A stretch of DNA of 64,000 nucleotides from Flavipsychrobacter sp. (GCA_021155965.1 JAJNBJ010000008.1:56431-120430); one strand, 5' to 3'. Positions 42,502 to 52,302 are shown, counted from the first letter of the stretch. Numbers and translations: made by a program. The notes: a model not told the origin generated them from the letters alone.

Positions 42502-43575
42502 ATGCAATTTACAGCACAGCAGATAGCAACCTTGTTGCAGGGAAAACTTGAGGGTGACCCTGAGGCTAAGGTGAGCAGTGTGGGAAAGATAGAAGATGCG
42601 GGGGAAGGCTGCCTGTGCTTTATTTCAAACACCAAGTACGAAGAATACCTGTATACATCGAACGCATCGGTGATACTGGTAAATGAATCGCTGGAAATAA
42701 CAAAACCGGTGAGGCCTACCTTAATAAAGGTACAGGATGCCTATAGCAGCTTTGCAATGCTGCTTGAAAAGTATAACGAGATGGCAGCAGGCCACGCTAA
42801 AGCAGGCATCGAACAACCCAGCTACATTTCTCCAACTGCTAAAATACCTGCAGATGTATATGTAGGTGCTTTCACGTACATAGGCGAAAACGCAGTTATA
42901 GGCAAGGGAGTGAAAATTTATCCCGGGTGCTACATAGGCAATAATGTTACCATTGGCGAAGGTTCAAAGATCTATGCCGGGGTTAAAATATATGACGAAA
43001 GCCAGCTTGGGAACAGGGTGGTACTGCATTCAGGCACAGTAGTGGGCGGCGATGGTTTTGGCTTTGCCCCGCTTGCCGACGGCACTTATAAAAAGATACA
43101 CCAGATAGGCAATGTGATCATAGAGGATGATGTGGAGATAGGTGCCAACACTACAGTGGACCGTGCTACCATGGGCTCGACCATCATCCGCAAGGGAGTG
43201 AAGCTGGATAACCTGATAATGGTAGCGCACAACGTGGAAATAGGTGAAAATACAGTTATAGCGGCGCAAACCGGCATATCGGGCACCACTAAAGTGGGGA
43301 AGAATTGCCTGATTGGCGGGCAGGTGGGCATTGTGGGCCATATACAGGTAGCAGACGGCACCCGCATTAATGCGCAGAGTGGCCTGTCGAAATCCATAAC
43401 TACCCCAAATACAACAATTAACGGAAGCCCTGCATTTGAATATAAAAGCTCATTAAAAAGTCAGGCAATTTTCAGAAATTTGCCGGAAATGCAGCACCGC
43501 CTGCAAAAGCTTGAGGAAACCGTACAGGAACTAACAGCGATATTGACCGCACAAAACCTGGAATATAAAAAGTGA
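42502..43575 (+). CDS. lpxD: UDP-3-O-(3-hydroxyacyl)glucosamine N-acyltransferase
   Basis: 357 aa from ATG 42502 (MQFTAQQIATLLQGKLEGD); upstream codons are unlike the family. It adds the second 3-hydroxyacyl chain in lipid A synthesis. N-terminal uridine-binding domain ~1-100, then left-handed beta-helix hexapeptides (IGENAVIGKGVKIYPGCYIG and so on). The catalytic His region is MVAHNVEIGENTVIAAQ, and GGQVGIVGHIQVAD follows. The stop overlaps the GTG start of lpxC/fabZ (GTGA), so the genes are translationally coupled. Confidence 0.95.
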   Translation: MQFTAQQIATLLQGKLEGDPEAKVSSVGKIEDAGEGCLCFISNTKYEEYLYTSNASVILVNESLEITKPVRPTLIKVQDAYSSFAMLLEKYNEMAAGHAKAGIEQPSYISPTAKIPADVYVGAFTYIGENAVIGKGVKIYPGCYIGNNVTIGEGSKIYAGVKIYDESQLGNRVVLHSGTVVGGDGFGFAPLADGTYKKIHQIGNVIIEDDVEIGANTTVDRATMGSTIIRKGVKLDNLIMVAHNVEIGENTVIAAQTGISGTTKVGKNCLIGGQVGIVGHIQVADGTRINAQSGLSKSITTPNTTINGSPAFEYKSSLKSQAIFRNLPEMQHRLQKLEETVQELTAILTAQNLEYKK

Positions 43576-45029
43576 ACGATATAATAACTATTTCGGAGCA
43601 GGCAAAAGCACACACTTTGCAACCAGCAAATAACCAGAACCAACAGACACTGAAAGGATCGGTGACGCTGCAAGGGGTAGGATTACATACAGGCAAGCAG
43701 GTAACGATGACCATGAAACCGGCAAACCCGGGTTTCGGTATCCGCTTCCAGCGGGTAGACCTGCCTGACCAACCAATAGTTAAAGCAGATTGCGATTATG
43801 TGGTGGACACATCGCGCGGAACTACTATTGAATATAACGGCGCCCGCGTGAATACTGTTGAGCATACCCTGTCTGCACTTGTTGGGCTGGGTGTTGATAA
43901 TGCCCTTATTGAACTTGATGGCCCGGAAGTGCCTATACTTGATGGCAGCGCGCGTGAATTCATGGAGGCGATAGAAAGCGTGGGTATTGAAGAGCAGGAA
44001 GCTAAACGTATCGTTTACTCGATAGACAGCAACATACACTATTACGACCCTGTGAAGAATGTGGACATGCTGGCCATACCATCGGCAGAGTATATGATCA
44101 CTACCATGATCGACTTTAACTCGCCGGTACTGGGTACACAACATGCATCGCTGAAGAATATATCGGAATTCAGGGATGAGATAGGGCCATGCCGCACCTT
44201 CTGTTTCCTGCATGAGCTGGAATACCTGCTGGACAACAACCTTATTAAAGGCGGCGATGTGAGCAACGCCATTGTGGTTGTGGACAAAGTAGTGAGCGCT
44301 GAAGAACTGGAAAGACTGGCGAAAGTGTTCAACAAACAGAAAATAGAAGTAAAACAGGAAGGCATCCTGAATAATATACAACTGCGTTTCACCAATGAGC
44401 CGGCACGCCACAAACTGCTTGATGTAGTTGGCGACCTGGCGCTGGTAGGACACCCCATAAAGGCGCATATAATAGCCAGCAGGCCGGGGCATGCCACCAA
44501 CGTAGAATTTGCAAAAAAGATAAAACAGTACATCAAGAAGAATAAACACTTGTCTGGTGTGCCGCATTACGATCCTAACCAACCGGCTATTTATGATATA
44601 TCGCAGATAGCAAAAAAACTGCCGCACAGGTATCCCTTCCTGCTCGTAGACAAGATCATAGAATTAAGTGATAACCATGTGGTGGGGATAAAAAATGTGA
44701 CCTTTAATGAGCAGTTCTTCCAGGGGCATTTTCCCGGCAACCCGGTAATGCCGGGCGTGCTGCAGATAGAAGCGCTGGCACAAACAGGTGGCATACTGGC
44801 GATGAACAACATAAGCGACCCTGAGAATTATGACACTTATTTCCTGAAGATAGATAAGGTGCGTTTTAAACAAGTGGTGCGTCCCGGCGATACACTGATA
44901 TTGAAACTGGACCTGCTGAGCCCCATACGCCGTGGCATCTGTGAAATGAGAGCCGCTGCATATGTAGGAAATAAACTTGCCACCGAGGCTGAACTGGTGG
45001 CGCAAATAATAAGAAAAGATAAAAAATGA
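43572..45029 (+). CDS. lpxC-fabZ: Bifunctional LpxC deacetylase / FabZ dehydratase
   Basis: 485 aa, GTG start overlapping lpxD. Residues ~25-320 are LpxC, the Zn-dependent UDP-3-O-acyl-GlcNAc deacetylase: GVGLHTGKQVTMTMKPA, the Zn-His region NTVEHTLSALVGLGVDNA, EVPILDGSAREFMEAI, and the H-x3-D region RHKLLDVVGDLALVG. Residues ~340-485 are FabZ, the 3-hydroxyacyl-ACP dehydratase: LPHRYPFLLVDKIIEL, FFQGHFPGNPVMPGVLQIEA with catalytic His and Glu. The fusion is a hallmark of Bacteroidota and couples lipid A and fatty acid synthesis. The stop overlaps the lpxA ATG (ATGA). Confidence 0.97.
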   Translation: MNDIITISEQAKAHTLQPANNQNQQTLKGSVTLQGVGLHTGKQVTMTMKPANPGFGIRFQRVDLPDQPIVKADCDYVVDTSRGTTIEYNGARVNTVEHTLSALVGLGVDNALIELDGPEVPILDGSAREFMEAIESVGIEEQEAKRIVYSIDSNIHYYDPVKNVDMLAIPSAEYMITTMIDFNSPVLGTQHASLKNISEFRDEIGPCRTFCFLHELEYLLDNNLIKGGDVSNAIVVVDKVVSAEELERLAKVFNKQKIEVKQEGILNNIQLRFTNEPARHKLLDVVGDLALVGHPIKAHIIASRPGHATNVEFAKKIKQYIKKNKHLSGVPHYDPNQPAIYDISQIAKKLPHRYPFLLVDKIIELSDNHVVGIKNVTFNEQFFQGHFPGNPVMPGVLQIEALAQTGGILAMNNISDPENYDTYFLKIDKVRFKQVVRPGDTLILKLDLLSPIRRGICEMRAAAYVGNKLATEAELVAQIIRKDKK

Positions 45030-45829
45030 TCCACCCGCTTACATATGTCCACCCGGACACAAAAATAGGCCCGAACGTAAAGATCGACCCGTTCTCTACT
45101 ATACACAGGAATGTGGAGATAGGTGAAGGTACCTGGATAGGGTCGAACGTAACAATAATGGAAGGGGCTCGCATAGGCAAAAATGTGCGCATATTCCCCA
45201 GTTCTGTTATTTCAGCTATTCCACAAGACCTTAAATTCAAAGGCGAGGATACAGTATGTATCATTGGCGATAACACAACCATACGTGAATGCGTAACCAT
45301 TAACCGCGGCACGGTTGACCGCAATATGACCAAAATAGGCAACCACTGCCTTATTATGGCTTACTCACATATAGCACATGACTGTGAAGTAGGCAACTAC
45401 TGCATATTCTCCAACAACACTACGCTTGCCGGACATATAGTGGTGGGCGACAATGTGGTTCTGGCAGGGCTTACCGCCGTACAACAGTTCGTGCGTATAG
45501 GATCGCATGCGTTTGTAACCGGTGGCTCGCTGGTGAGAAAGGACATACCTCCATATGTGAAAGCTGCGCGTGAACCGTTATCATATATGGGCGTAAACTC
45601 CGTGGGACTGAAACGCCGTGGCTATTCTATCGAGAAGATCAACCACATACTGGACATATACCGCATCCTTTTCGTGCGTGGTTACAACGTATCTAAGGCT
45701 GTGAGTATTATAGAAACAGAGATCCCCGTATCGGACGAGCGCGACGAGATCATTTCTTTTGTGCGTGAGACCGGACGCGGTATCATGAAGGGCTATATAC
45801 GCCGGGTGAGCGCAGAGGATATGCCGTGA
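45026..45829 (+). CDS. lpxA: UDP-N-acetylglucosamine O-acyltransferase
   Basis: 267 aa; the family is ~255-270. First enzyme of lipid A synthesis, transferring a 3-hydroxyacyl chain from ACP to UDP-GlcNAc. Hexapeptide beta-helix ~1-190 (IGPNVKIDPFSTIHRNVEIG), the catalytic His in MAYSHIAHDCEVGNYC, the GGSLVRKDIPPYVKAA turn, and a C-terminal helical domain (KINHILDIYRILFVRGYN). The start overlaps the lpxC/fabZ stop by 4 bp. Confidence 0.96.
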   Translation: MIHPLTYVHPDTKIGPNVKIDPFSTIHRNVEIGEGTWIGSNVTIMEGARIGKNVRIFPSSVISAIPQDLKFKGEDTVCIIGDNTTIRECVTINRGTVDRNMTKIGNHCLIMAYSHIAHDCEVGNYCIFSNNTTLAGHIVVGDNVVLAGLTAVQQFVRIGSHAFVTGGSLVRKDIPPYVKAAREPLSYMGVNSVGLKRRGYSIEKINHILDIYRILFVRGYNVSKAVSIIETEIPVSDERDEIISFVRETGRGIMKGYIRRVSAEDMP

Positions 45830-45903
45830 TCGGCATAGTCGGCAGTTAACAGTTGGCAGTCTTGTGTATTGTGAACTGTAAACTGTAAATTGCCAACTTA
45901 ATT

Positions 45904-46533
45904 ATGACCATTTCCCTTGAAAATATTGGTAAGCGGTTTCAGCGATACTGGATATTTAAAGATGTTACTTACACCTTTAACCAGCCGGAGGCTTATGCTT
46001 TGCTGGGGCCTAATGGGTGCGGTAAATCTACCCTACTGCGGATAATTGCAGGCATGCAGGCGCCATCTAAAGGGAAGGTTCATATAAAAGACGCGAATGG
46101 GCAACCAACAGAGATCAGCAACATTTTCAGTCAGACAAGTTTCTGTGCGCCAGGTATGGAACTGGTGGAAGAACTGACCCTGAGAGAATTCCTTAATTTT
46201 CATTTCTCTTTTAAGCGGCCTTTGAATGGTCTTGCTATCAATGACATCATAGAAATCATCGGCTTAAAGAATGCTGCCGATAAACAGGTAGGTGATTATT
46301 CATCGGGGATGAAGCAACGTGTGAAGCTGGCACAGGCCATTTTTGTCGATACTCCTATACTGCTGCTCGACGAGCCCTGCACTAATCTTGACCAGGCAGG
46401 AGTAGAACAATACCATAACTGGATAGAGCACTACGCTAAAGGCCGGCTGGTGATAGTTGCCTCTAATGATGAAAGAGAGTATTTCTTTTGTAAAGAGATG
46501 ATAGAGATCCAAAAGTATAAGTCTGAACCTTGA
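45904..46533 (+). CDS. ABC transporter ATP-binding protein
   Basis: 209 aa, single nucleotide-binding domain. Walker A LLGPNGCGKSTLL (~37-49), Q-loop region SQTSFCAPGMELVEELT, signature YSSGMKQRVKLAQAI (~133), Walker B PILLLDEPCTNLD (~152) and a C-terminal H-loop-equivalent VIVASNDEREYFF where the usual His is replaced. The shortened size fits CcmA-like export ATPases. No permease gene is adjacent, so the partner must be elsewhere. It follows lpxA by 74 bp. Confidence 0.88.
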   Translation: MTISLENIGKRFQRYWIFKDVTYTFNQPEAYALLGPNGCGKSTLLRIIAGMQAPSKGKVHIKDANGQPTEISNIFSQTSFCAPGMELVEELTLREFLNFHFSFKRPLNGLAINDIIEIIGLKNAADKQVGDYSSGMKQRVKLAQAIFVDTPILLLDEPCTNLDQAGVEQYHNWIEHYAKGRLVIVASNDEREYFFCKEMIEIQKYKSEP

Positions 46534-46579
46534 TTGGAAGGATTAAAGGATTTTCATGACCTACTCACACTTCAACCAA

Positions 46580-48259
46580 TCAACTTATCAACCAATAACT
46601 TACCTTTGCAGCCACTACAAGGCCTCGTAGTACAATGGATAGTATAAGAGTTTCCGAAGCTCCAGATTCAGGTTCGATTCCTGACGAGGCTACCAAAGAG
46701 GGGAACTGCAAATTTTCATTGCAGTTCCCTTTATTATTTTCGTCTAAACCCCTTGCCACACCTGCGAAGTAGCTGAATACTTCATTTACTTTGAGGGTTC
46801 GACACTCGTCTTTTTTGCGGTTATAATATATCCCTTCGGGAAAAACGAGAAATTGAAGGGCTTGTTTATCGTTGTAATCAGCAGAAGCCCACGCTGTAGC
46901 GAGTTTTGACGATGCTTTAAAGGCAGTATCTATATACAATTCAAGGTTCGACACCCCTTTCCCAAATTTTGACCGCTCGTTTTCAATTTTGCCTCTTTCT
47001 TCAACAAATTTTGCATGAAACTTATCATACATCTCCCGCGTGATTTCCTCAAGCACATACCGTTCTTCAAGCCTTTCCAGTTTCCTATCAGACTCAGATA
47101 ACTGCTTTTCTATATTCTTAATGTTGTCCTCGTTCCTATCATTGAGTTTGTTGTATTCGGCTGTTATTTGTTCACGGATCAGGTTTTGCATGTCTTCATC
47201 CAATTCAAGTGAATAACCTGAAATCATTCCCATAAACCCATTGTGTAATGTATCAGCTCTCATATTACATTTGCAACCTCGTGTATTACACTTGTAGTAA
47301 TATTTCTGGTTTTTGTATGCCTTATACGCTCTTAAAAACTGTCCGCATTCATCGCACTTATAAAACCTTTTCAATGGGATGTCATCATTTATTGGACTTG
47401 TTTCGTAACCCTGTTTGTTTTCAGATAAAACGCCATTTGCTTCCAGGAATAACTCCCTAGATACCATCTTTTCATGGTTGCCTTCTATCACCTTCCCTTC
47501 TAAAGCTTTATGGACAATTAAACCGCAGTAAAACGGATTACGGAAAAATTCCGACATTCTCTGATCTCTTATTTTAAGGCCCTGTGCTGCCAATCTTTTT
47601 ATTATTTCCCCACTTGTCAATTTCTCCTTGGCTTTCCAATAGAAGGCTTTTTTTAGCAACTTTCCTTTACTATTGAGTACTATAGACCGTTTGCCGTTGG
47701 ATCTTACGATATCATAGCCGATAGGTGGAGCAGTACACCATTCTCCCCTTAAAAGCATTTCTTTTATGCCAGCCATACATTTTTCTCTGCGCTGTTGGTT
47801 TTCATATTCGCTGAAGATAAACTGTATGTTTTGCTGCAAGCTACCACTTGCGGTTGAGGCATCTGTAGGCTGTGTGACTGAAAATACCATTATGCCCTGC
47901 GTTTTTAATTGTTCAGCTATGTATATGGCATTTGCGCCAGAACGGCTGAACCTATCAACACTGTAGACTATTATATATGATATTTTTTCCTTGCTTTTCT
48001 TCAAAAAGGAAAGCATATTATTGAATTCCTTGCGCTCATCCGTTTTTGCACTTTCATACGTTCCTCCGAAATGACCCAGTATATATAGGTTGCTTTTTTT
48101 TGCAAAAACTTCACACGCCTTTTTCTGCGTTTCGAGACTCAGGTTGTTATCTGCTTGCTCTTTGGTTGAAACGCGCGTGTAGATCACACAATTGTAGCCT
48201 TTAGATTTTGTCTTGTGTATGCCTTTTGCAAAGGATTTGAACAGTGAGATGTCGTACAT
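46580..48259 (-). CDS. Large serine recombinase (site-specific integrase)
   Basis: 559 aa, ATG 48259. N-terminal resolvase catalytic domain with nucleophile Ser ~31 in VIYTRVSTKEQ and YSVDRFSRSGANAI; recombinase domain ~170-290 (GYDIVRSNGKRSIVL ... MSEFFRNPFYCGLIV); zinc ribbon ~300-335 (FYKCDECGQF, YKCNTRGCKC); coiled coil ~370-440. The frame passes on through the antisense of tRNA-Arg, so residues ~522-546 are encoded by tRNA complement and the stop lies beyond it. This suggests that the element integrated at or near the tRNA and that its integrase lost or borrowed its 3' end. It marks the left edge of the accessory region to the right. Confidence 0.88.
   Translation of the reverse strand: MYDISLFKSFAKGIHKTKSKGYNCVIYTRVSTKEQADNNLSLETQKKACEVFAKKSNLYILGHFGGTYESAKTDERKEFNNMLSFLKKSKEKISYIIVYSVDRFSRSGANAIYIAEQLKTQGIMVFSVTQPTDASTASGSLQQNIQFIFSEYENQQRREKCMAGIKEMLLRGEWCTAPPIGYDIVRSNGKRSIVLNSKGKLLKKAFYWKAKEKLTSGEIIKRLAAQGLKIRDQRMSEFFRNPFYCGLIVHKALEGKVIEGNHEKMVSRELFLEANGVLSENKQGYETSPINDDIPLKRFYKCDECGQFLRAYKAYKNQKYYYKCNTRGCKCNMRADTLHNGFMGMISGYSLELDEDMQNLIREQITAEYNKLNDRNEDNIKNIEKQLSESDRKLERLEERYVLEEITREMYDKFHAKFVEERGKIENERSKFGKGVSNLELYIDTAFKASSKLATAWASADYNDKQALQFLVFPEGIYYNRKKDECRTLKVNEVFSYFAGVARGLDENNKGNCNENLQFPSLVASSGIEPESGASETLILSIVLRGLVVAAKVSYWLIS
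46621..46695 (+). tRNA. tRNA-Arg (CCG), CCA encoded
   Basis: 75 nt. Acceptor GGCCTCG pairs with CGAGGCT (one G-T wobble), discriminator A, then CCA. D-stem GTAC/GTAT, anticodon loop TTCCGAA with anticodon CCG, T-arm TCAGGTTCGATTCCTGA. The end of the recombinase gene runs antisense across it. Confidence 0.93.
46701..46733 (+). terminator. Terminator after tRNA-Arg
   Basis: Stem GGGAACTGCAA/TTGCAGTTCCC, 7-base loop, followed by TTTATTATTTT. It starts six bases past the CCA end and lies within the 3' part of the recombinase reading frame. Confidence 0.85.
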
Positions 48260-48566
48260 AACGCAAGATTTCCAATTTACAATATTTGATGCAATTTTTA
48301 TGCCATATCCTATTTACCACTATAAATTTCATGCGCTACTTTCAAAGATAATTTTTATTTTTACAATGTATCAAAGGAAAGCTATGGGATAAAGTAGTCA
48401 GAATAACGTTTTGTATTGTAACATTTAGTTGTCGTCTCTACCTATAGGACACAAATATATCCAATTGTTTCTCATTATCAAACACTCATAGGATACACAT
48501 CTATCTCTTAGTTACCAATACTGATTAAAAGAGGCTATATTCACGCTCAAAAGCTCCCATTAGGAC
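48260..48566. other. Intergenic, possible operator region
   Basis: Between divergent recombinase and XRE genes. Two similar blocks, ATAGGACACAAAT (about 48446) and ATAGGATACACAT (about 48488), lie in direct orientation ~43 bp apart and could be regulator sites. Confidence 0.35.
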
Positions 48567-48898
48567 GTGAATACGGGTAAGATAATCACAGGCTTAAGAG
48601 ATAAACGAGGTTGGTCGCAGGCTGACCTGGCACAGCACAGTGGTGTGTCCAGGGTAATGATTGGTAAATATGAACGTGAAAAAGCAATACCCTCCATAGA
48701 TGCCGCAAAGAAAATACTGATGCCCTGGAAGTATCTTTAGATTACCTGGTGGGTGAAGGCATCGGTAGTAACTTCGATAAAAAGACCCTGGCACGTTTCC
48801 AGGAACTCCTACAGCTTGACGAGACCAAACGCAACACCCTCTTCGATTTAATTGACACCTACATACGTGATGCTAAAGTACGCAACGCACATAAGTAG
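48567..48898 (+). pseudogene. XRE-family regulator, frameshifted
   Basis: GTG 48567 opens a clear Cro/CI HTH (GLRDKRGWSQADLAQHSGVS, VMIGKYEREKAIPSIDAAKK) that ends at TAG 48738. The natural continuation DALEVSLDYLVGEG is in another frame from about 48710 to TAG 48896-48898, ending LIDTYIRDAKVRNAHK. One missing base (AAAATA-CTGATGCC where AAAATAGCTGATGCC is expected) explains the break. The intact protein would be ~110 aa. An equivalent gene remnant with the same C-terminal end lies at 51340-51663. Confidence 0.85.
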
Positions 48899-48924
48899 CA
48901 GACAAAACAATTCTAATACACTAC

Positions 48925-49266
48925 TTACCCGTTCAGAAGCGTTTCATCTCTCCAAACATCCTCATAACCAGTATCTGTTATCAAAAATCTCCATCCAGGA
49001 GCAAGCCCCAAATATTTTATTACCGAAGGACACCATTCTTTAAGATGTTCAACATGTAGCGGCACAAAAAAGTTCGGATCATCGGAAAATTCCTCCCCAG
49101 CCCAAATATACCATCCAGTAGTATCACCTTCAGGCAAATGTCTTAACCCATTAATTGGCATCACTCCATCCTTTACATTCAAGGAAATGCCCACTTTTAA
49201 ATAATCTGGTGCCTCGATGTATGATGCACCAAACTTTAAACATATATCTTGCTGATTATTTCCCAT
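48925..49266 (-). CDS. Imm33-like (DUF2185-type) immunity protein
   Basis: 113 aa from ATG 49266; the upstream extension lies inside the toxin gene. Its pattern [40 protein letters not shown] and [15 protein letters not shown] matches the Imm33/DUF2185 type known from polymorphic-toxin loci. The start overlaps the last codons of the YD-repeat protein by 11 bp, the usual toxin-immunity coupling. It should neutralise the HNH-like C-terminal domain of that protein; the specific pairing is inferred from position. Confidence 0.75.
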   Translation of the reverse strand: MGNNQQDICLKFGASYIEAPDYLKVGISLNVKDGVMPINGLRHLPEGDTTGWYIWAGEEFSDDPNFFVPLHVEHLKEWCPSVIKYLGLAPGWRFLITDTGYEDVWRDETLLNG

Positions 49267-50943
49267 TGGAAGATGATATTTTAGCTTTTTGTTCTTGACC
49301 ATATTGTCGCAATTCAGCACCTTGTCTGGCAGAGCATGTAGGACATTGAGGATTTACTGATTTTACATCACGCATTTTGGTTAAATCAATCGTCCCTGTT
49401 GTATAATATTCTTCTACTAAAGGTACAATATGGTTAGCAACCATCGGATTTGCAGTTTGGCCACAACTAACACAAGGTTTACCTTGAACACTAGCTCTTT
49501 GTGCTGGAGTTGTCGCATTATTAGGTCTTTTATACGGAACCGTTATTTCAGGCTGAGATTTTGATCCACTCACAATAGGGCCACCATTACTTCTTACTTC
49601 CTCCCCTACATTGTTAAGCCCCTGTTGCAACCAAAAACCAACATCTGCACTTGTCCCGTTAAAGTCTGCATCAGAACCATTTGCCGCTGCCTTGTACGAA
49701 GGATAACTGGTACTTTCAGGATAATTCGTCTCCTGCATCAATCCATACACATTGTCCATGTATTTGGTATCGGTCTGGTGTACTACATGGCTTTGATATG
49801 GGTTCTTGTCATAAATCGGCACCATTGTCCCCGCTCCTAACGATGCAGAGAATGTGGCTTTCAGGTTAAGCGAGTAAATGTCCTTTACACTATTCAGTTG
49901 TATTCCTGTCGTCTTCCCTGAGTTGTCCCGCATACGGGTATAATGGTATTCTTCTGCACCATCCAGATCAATAGCCTGTATTGGTGTATTACCTGCAAAC
50001 TGGTAAGATGAGTACCATGGGAATTGCTTACCTAAAGGATCAATACTATTGAACCTTGCGATACGTGGGTCGTAGTGTCTCACTCCATATTCGTAGTGAT
50101 TTCCCGCACCCGCCCACTCGTTATCCTTCATCTGCCCGTTGTACCCATATTGGTATTTGTCCCCATCACAAACCGTTGTCACTACATTCTCTAGGATAGA
50201 GCTGTCTGACCTTGGCAAATATATATCACCGAACTGAACAAATTTAGGAGTTCCTGAAGAAGGCGCATGGCGTTGTACAGTTATTATCGCAGTGCCTGCC
50301 CCAGGAGTGATTGTTATATTTGCAGTACCGGGCAGACCACCTACTATGGCCGAACCCACAACAGTACCTCCACTGGATATCAAAACATCAAATAAAGCAT
50401 TACTCCCGGTCACATCTATTGAGAGCGTTTGGGTATAGCCCGGCACCAGGCTGTCAATGTTCATCGTTACATAGCCTGCATTCCATATGTTCATCCTCAG
50501 CTCGCCGCTACTTAGTACCGTTAAATTGGCCGTAGAATGCGCGGTAGCCCCAAAGTAAAAATCGCTGGCCAGGAAATACTGGCTGTAGAAATAAGGCACC
50601 AGCTTCGTCTGCGTAATATCAAAACAGTGTGTGGCAGTATCGCTGGTGTACCTGCCTGGCATCTGCATCCCAAAGGGATAGTAGTCTGTGGCGCTTGCCA
50701 CAACAGGCTTCCAGGTGATTATGGTATCTATCTGTCCTGTTACGTGGGCGCCAAGAACGCTGTCTGCCGCACGCTTGTCGCTTACGGTTGCCAGCACATC
50801 GCCCAGGTGGTCGGTAATTTCATACTGCTTTTGACCGATAACTTGTTGGGCATAGCACATATCCGTAAACGTATTGCCGTACAAGTTCGTGCTATCTTCT
50901 TTTATGGCATCCTGGTACTCAAGGCTGTACCATGGCTGGTGCT
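49256..50943 (-). pseudogene. 5'-truncated YD-repeat/RHS protein with HNH-like nuclease C-terminus
   Basis: About 560 codons from the break at ~50943 to TAA; the only usable start is TTG 50884 (542 aa). The first ~290 residues match the equivalent part of the RHS protein at 52303-56367 (CYAQQVIGQKQYEITDHLGD, FDITQTKLVPYFYSQY). RHS boundary motif YDPRIARFNSIDPLG, then a variable C-terminus. Its last ~75 residues have KPCVSCGQTANPMVANHIVP and [17 protein letters not shown]: two Cys pairs and Asn-His (N484, H485), as in HNH/ENDO VII-type nuclease toxins. No N-terminal export part remains, so it is a remnant or a C-terminal reservoir cassette. DNA homology with the second RHS stops at ~50943, marking the truncation. 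Confidence 0.82.
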
Positions 50944-51339
50944 CCGCATTATTTTTTGGGACAACACTTACATTTATAACTACCTGACAACGTGCATGTA
51001 AAACAATATTTTCTGCGCACTATCTTCTCACTTTTTGCGCACTTTTGCACTGATAATCAATGCGACGTTTTTCCAAAGGAAAGGGAGATATTCTTAGCTC
51101 AACTCATATTTCAAAGAACTTAGATGCCGCACGGTATTAACCGGGAGGCAATTGTATGAAGTTCGGTGATGGTTTTGGTTTTGCCAAATAAAAAATCCAT
51201 GAGGGTTGTACCGTCATGGAAAATAGTTGCCGCTACCAGCAAGGCTTTTGAGAGATTTGGAAATTATTTTACATTGGGAAATTTTTGCAGCGAAAAACGT
51301 ATGTTTATATTTTTCGTAATTTTTTTTAGTGTACAATTA
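50944..51339. other. Intergenic between cassettes
   Basis: No supported gene. TGCGCAC twice (51014-51040) followed by TGATAATCAAT resembles the block at 1313-1362. The part from 51150 to 51340 is an open frame with no recognisable protein. Confidence 0.4.
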
Positions 51340-51663
51340 GGCGGAACAGGAACAGGTAACGCGGTTCTTAATCTCATATTCAGTTCCCTGATGCTTTGTT
51401 GGTCAGAAAATAAGACCAACAAAGGCGGTAAATATGAACGCAATGAGAACAGTCCATCGGTAGAGATGGCCGTGAAAATCGCCAGGGCTTTTGATGTACC
51501 CGTAGATTATCTACTTGGTGAAGGTAAACATGCGGCCTACGATAAGGACACCATCAGGCGCATGGAAGAGATAACAGCACTAGACCCCGCAACAAGAAAT
51601 ATCCTGTTCAATCTTATCGACACATACATACGAGATGCCAAAGTACGCAACGCACATAAGTAG
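51340..51663 (+). pseudogene. XRE-family regulator remnant
   Basis: The frame from about 51415 encodes GGKYERNENSPSVEMAVKIA, then FDVPVDYLLGEG and NLIDTYIRDAKVRNAHK, the second half of an XRE repressor nearly identical at its end to the protein at 48567-48898. Upstream, where the first HTH helices should be, the translation is unrelated (NLIFSSLMLCWSENKTN). The DNA-binding part is therefore replaced or lost, although an open frame from 51166 continues into it. Confidence 0.72.
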
Positions 51664-51707
51664 CTTTTGAACATCAACAAATTTACTACATTACCTGCAC
51701 CTACGAC

Positions 51708-52295
51708 CTACTTCTGAGATAAAACTGCTAGCTCCAGCATGTCTACTTCATTCCTGTTGATATCCAATAAATTTACCAGGGTCAACTTCTTTTGTTTGGC
51801 CAATTCAATAGTTTCATTCCCTAGCCAATAAGTCCTATTTATAGCACTTACTTTTACACACATTTTTTTTATGAATTTTACAAGCGTTGTATAAAAAGCT
51901 TTTAACTCTTCGGTAGAATAGCTTTTTTCATTTTTTATGTAGTAAAACGGATAAATGCTTATTGACCCTGGTCCAATTCTGTTATTATTAATTTCCGCTA
52001 ATGCGGGGGACACAAAGTCGATAGCAAACCCTCCATACCTTTGTCTAACAAAAAACAAATCAGTATCATTCTTTTTAAAAGTTCCCATTTCCAAGGGATG
52101 CGTGGTATACGCATCGTTTAAAATAAAAAATTGCGTACAATTTTTATATTCCATTAATCCTTTAGAAGATTTCAAAATTGCATATTCTTTTTGTGGATAA
52201 TGAATCCCAGGAATAAGAACACAGCCTCTTTCCATACAATATTGAAAGAAAATATTTCTCTCCTCGATGCTTAAATAAAAATCTAATTGTGCCAT
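51708..52295 (-). CDS. Putative immunity protein of the second RHS cassette
   Basis: 195 aa, ATG 52295, only 7 bp after the stop of the 1354-aa YD-repeat gene. I do not recognise a family. Visible features: aromatic-rich soluble protein, IEERNIFFQYCMERGCVLIP near the N-terminus, FFVRQRYGGFAIDFVSPALAE and YYIKNEKSYSTEELKAFYTTLVKFIKKM. No signal peptide or span. Its place between the toxin-like gene and the XRE remnant, mirroring the Imm33-like gene in the other cassette, makes an immunity role likely; this is inferred from synteny. Confidence 0.6.
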   Translation of the reverse strand: MAQLDFYLSIEERNIFFQYCMERGCVLIPGIHYPQKEYAILKSSKGLMEYKNCTQFFILNDAYTTHPLEMGTFKKNDTDLFFVRQRYGGFAIDFVSPALAEINNNRIGPGSISIYPFYYIKNEKSYSTEELKAFYTTLVKFIKKMCVKVSAINRTYWLGNETIELAKQKKLTLVNLLDINRNEVDMLELAVLSQK

Positions 52296-52302
52296 AAATA
52301 AA

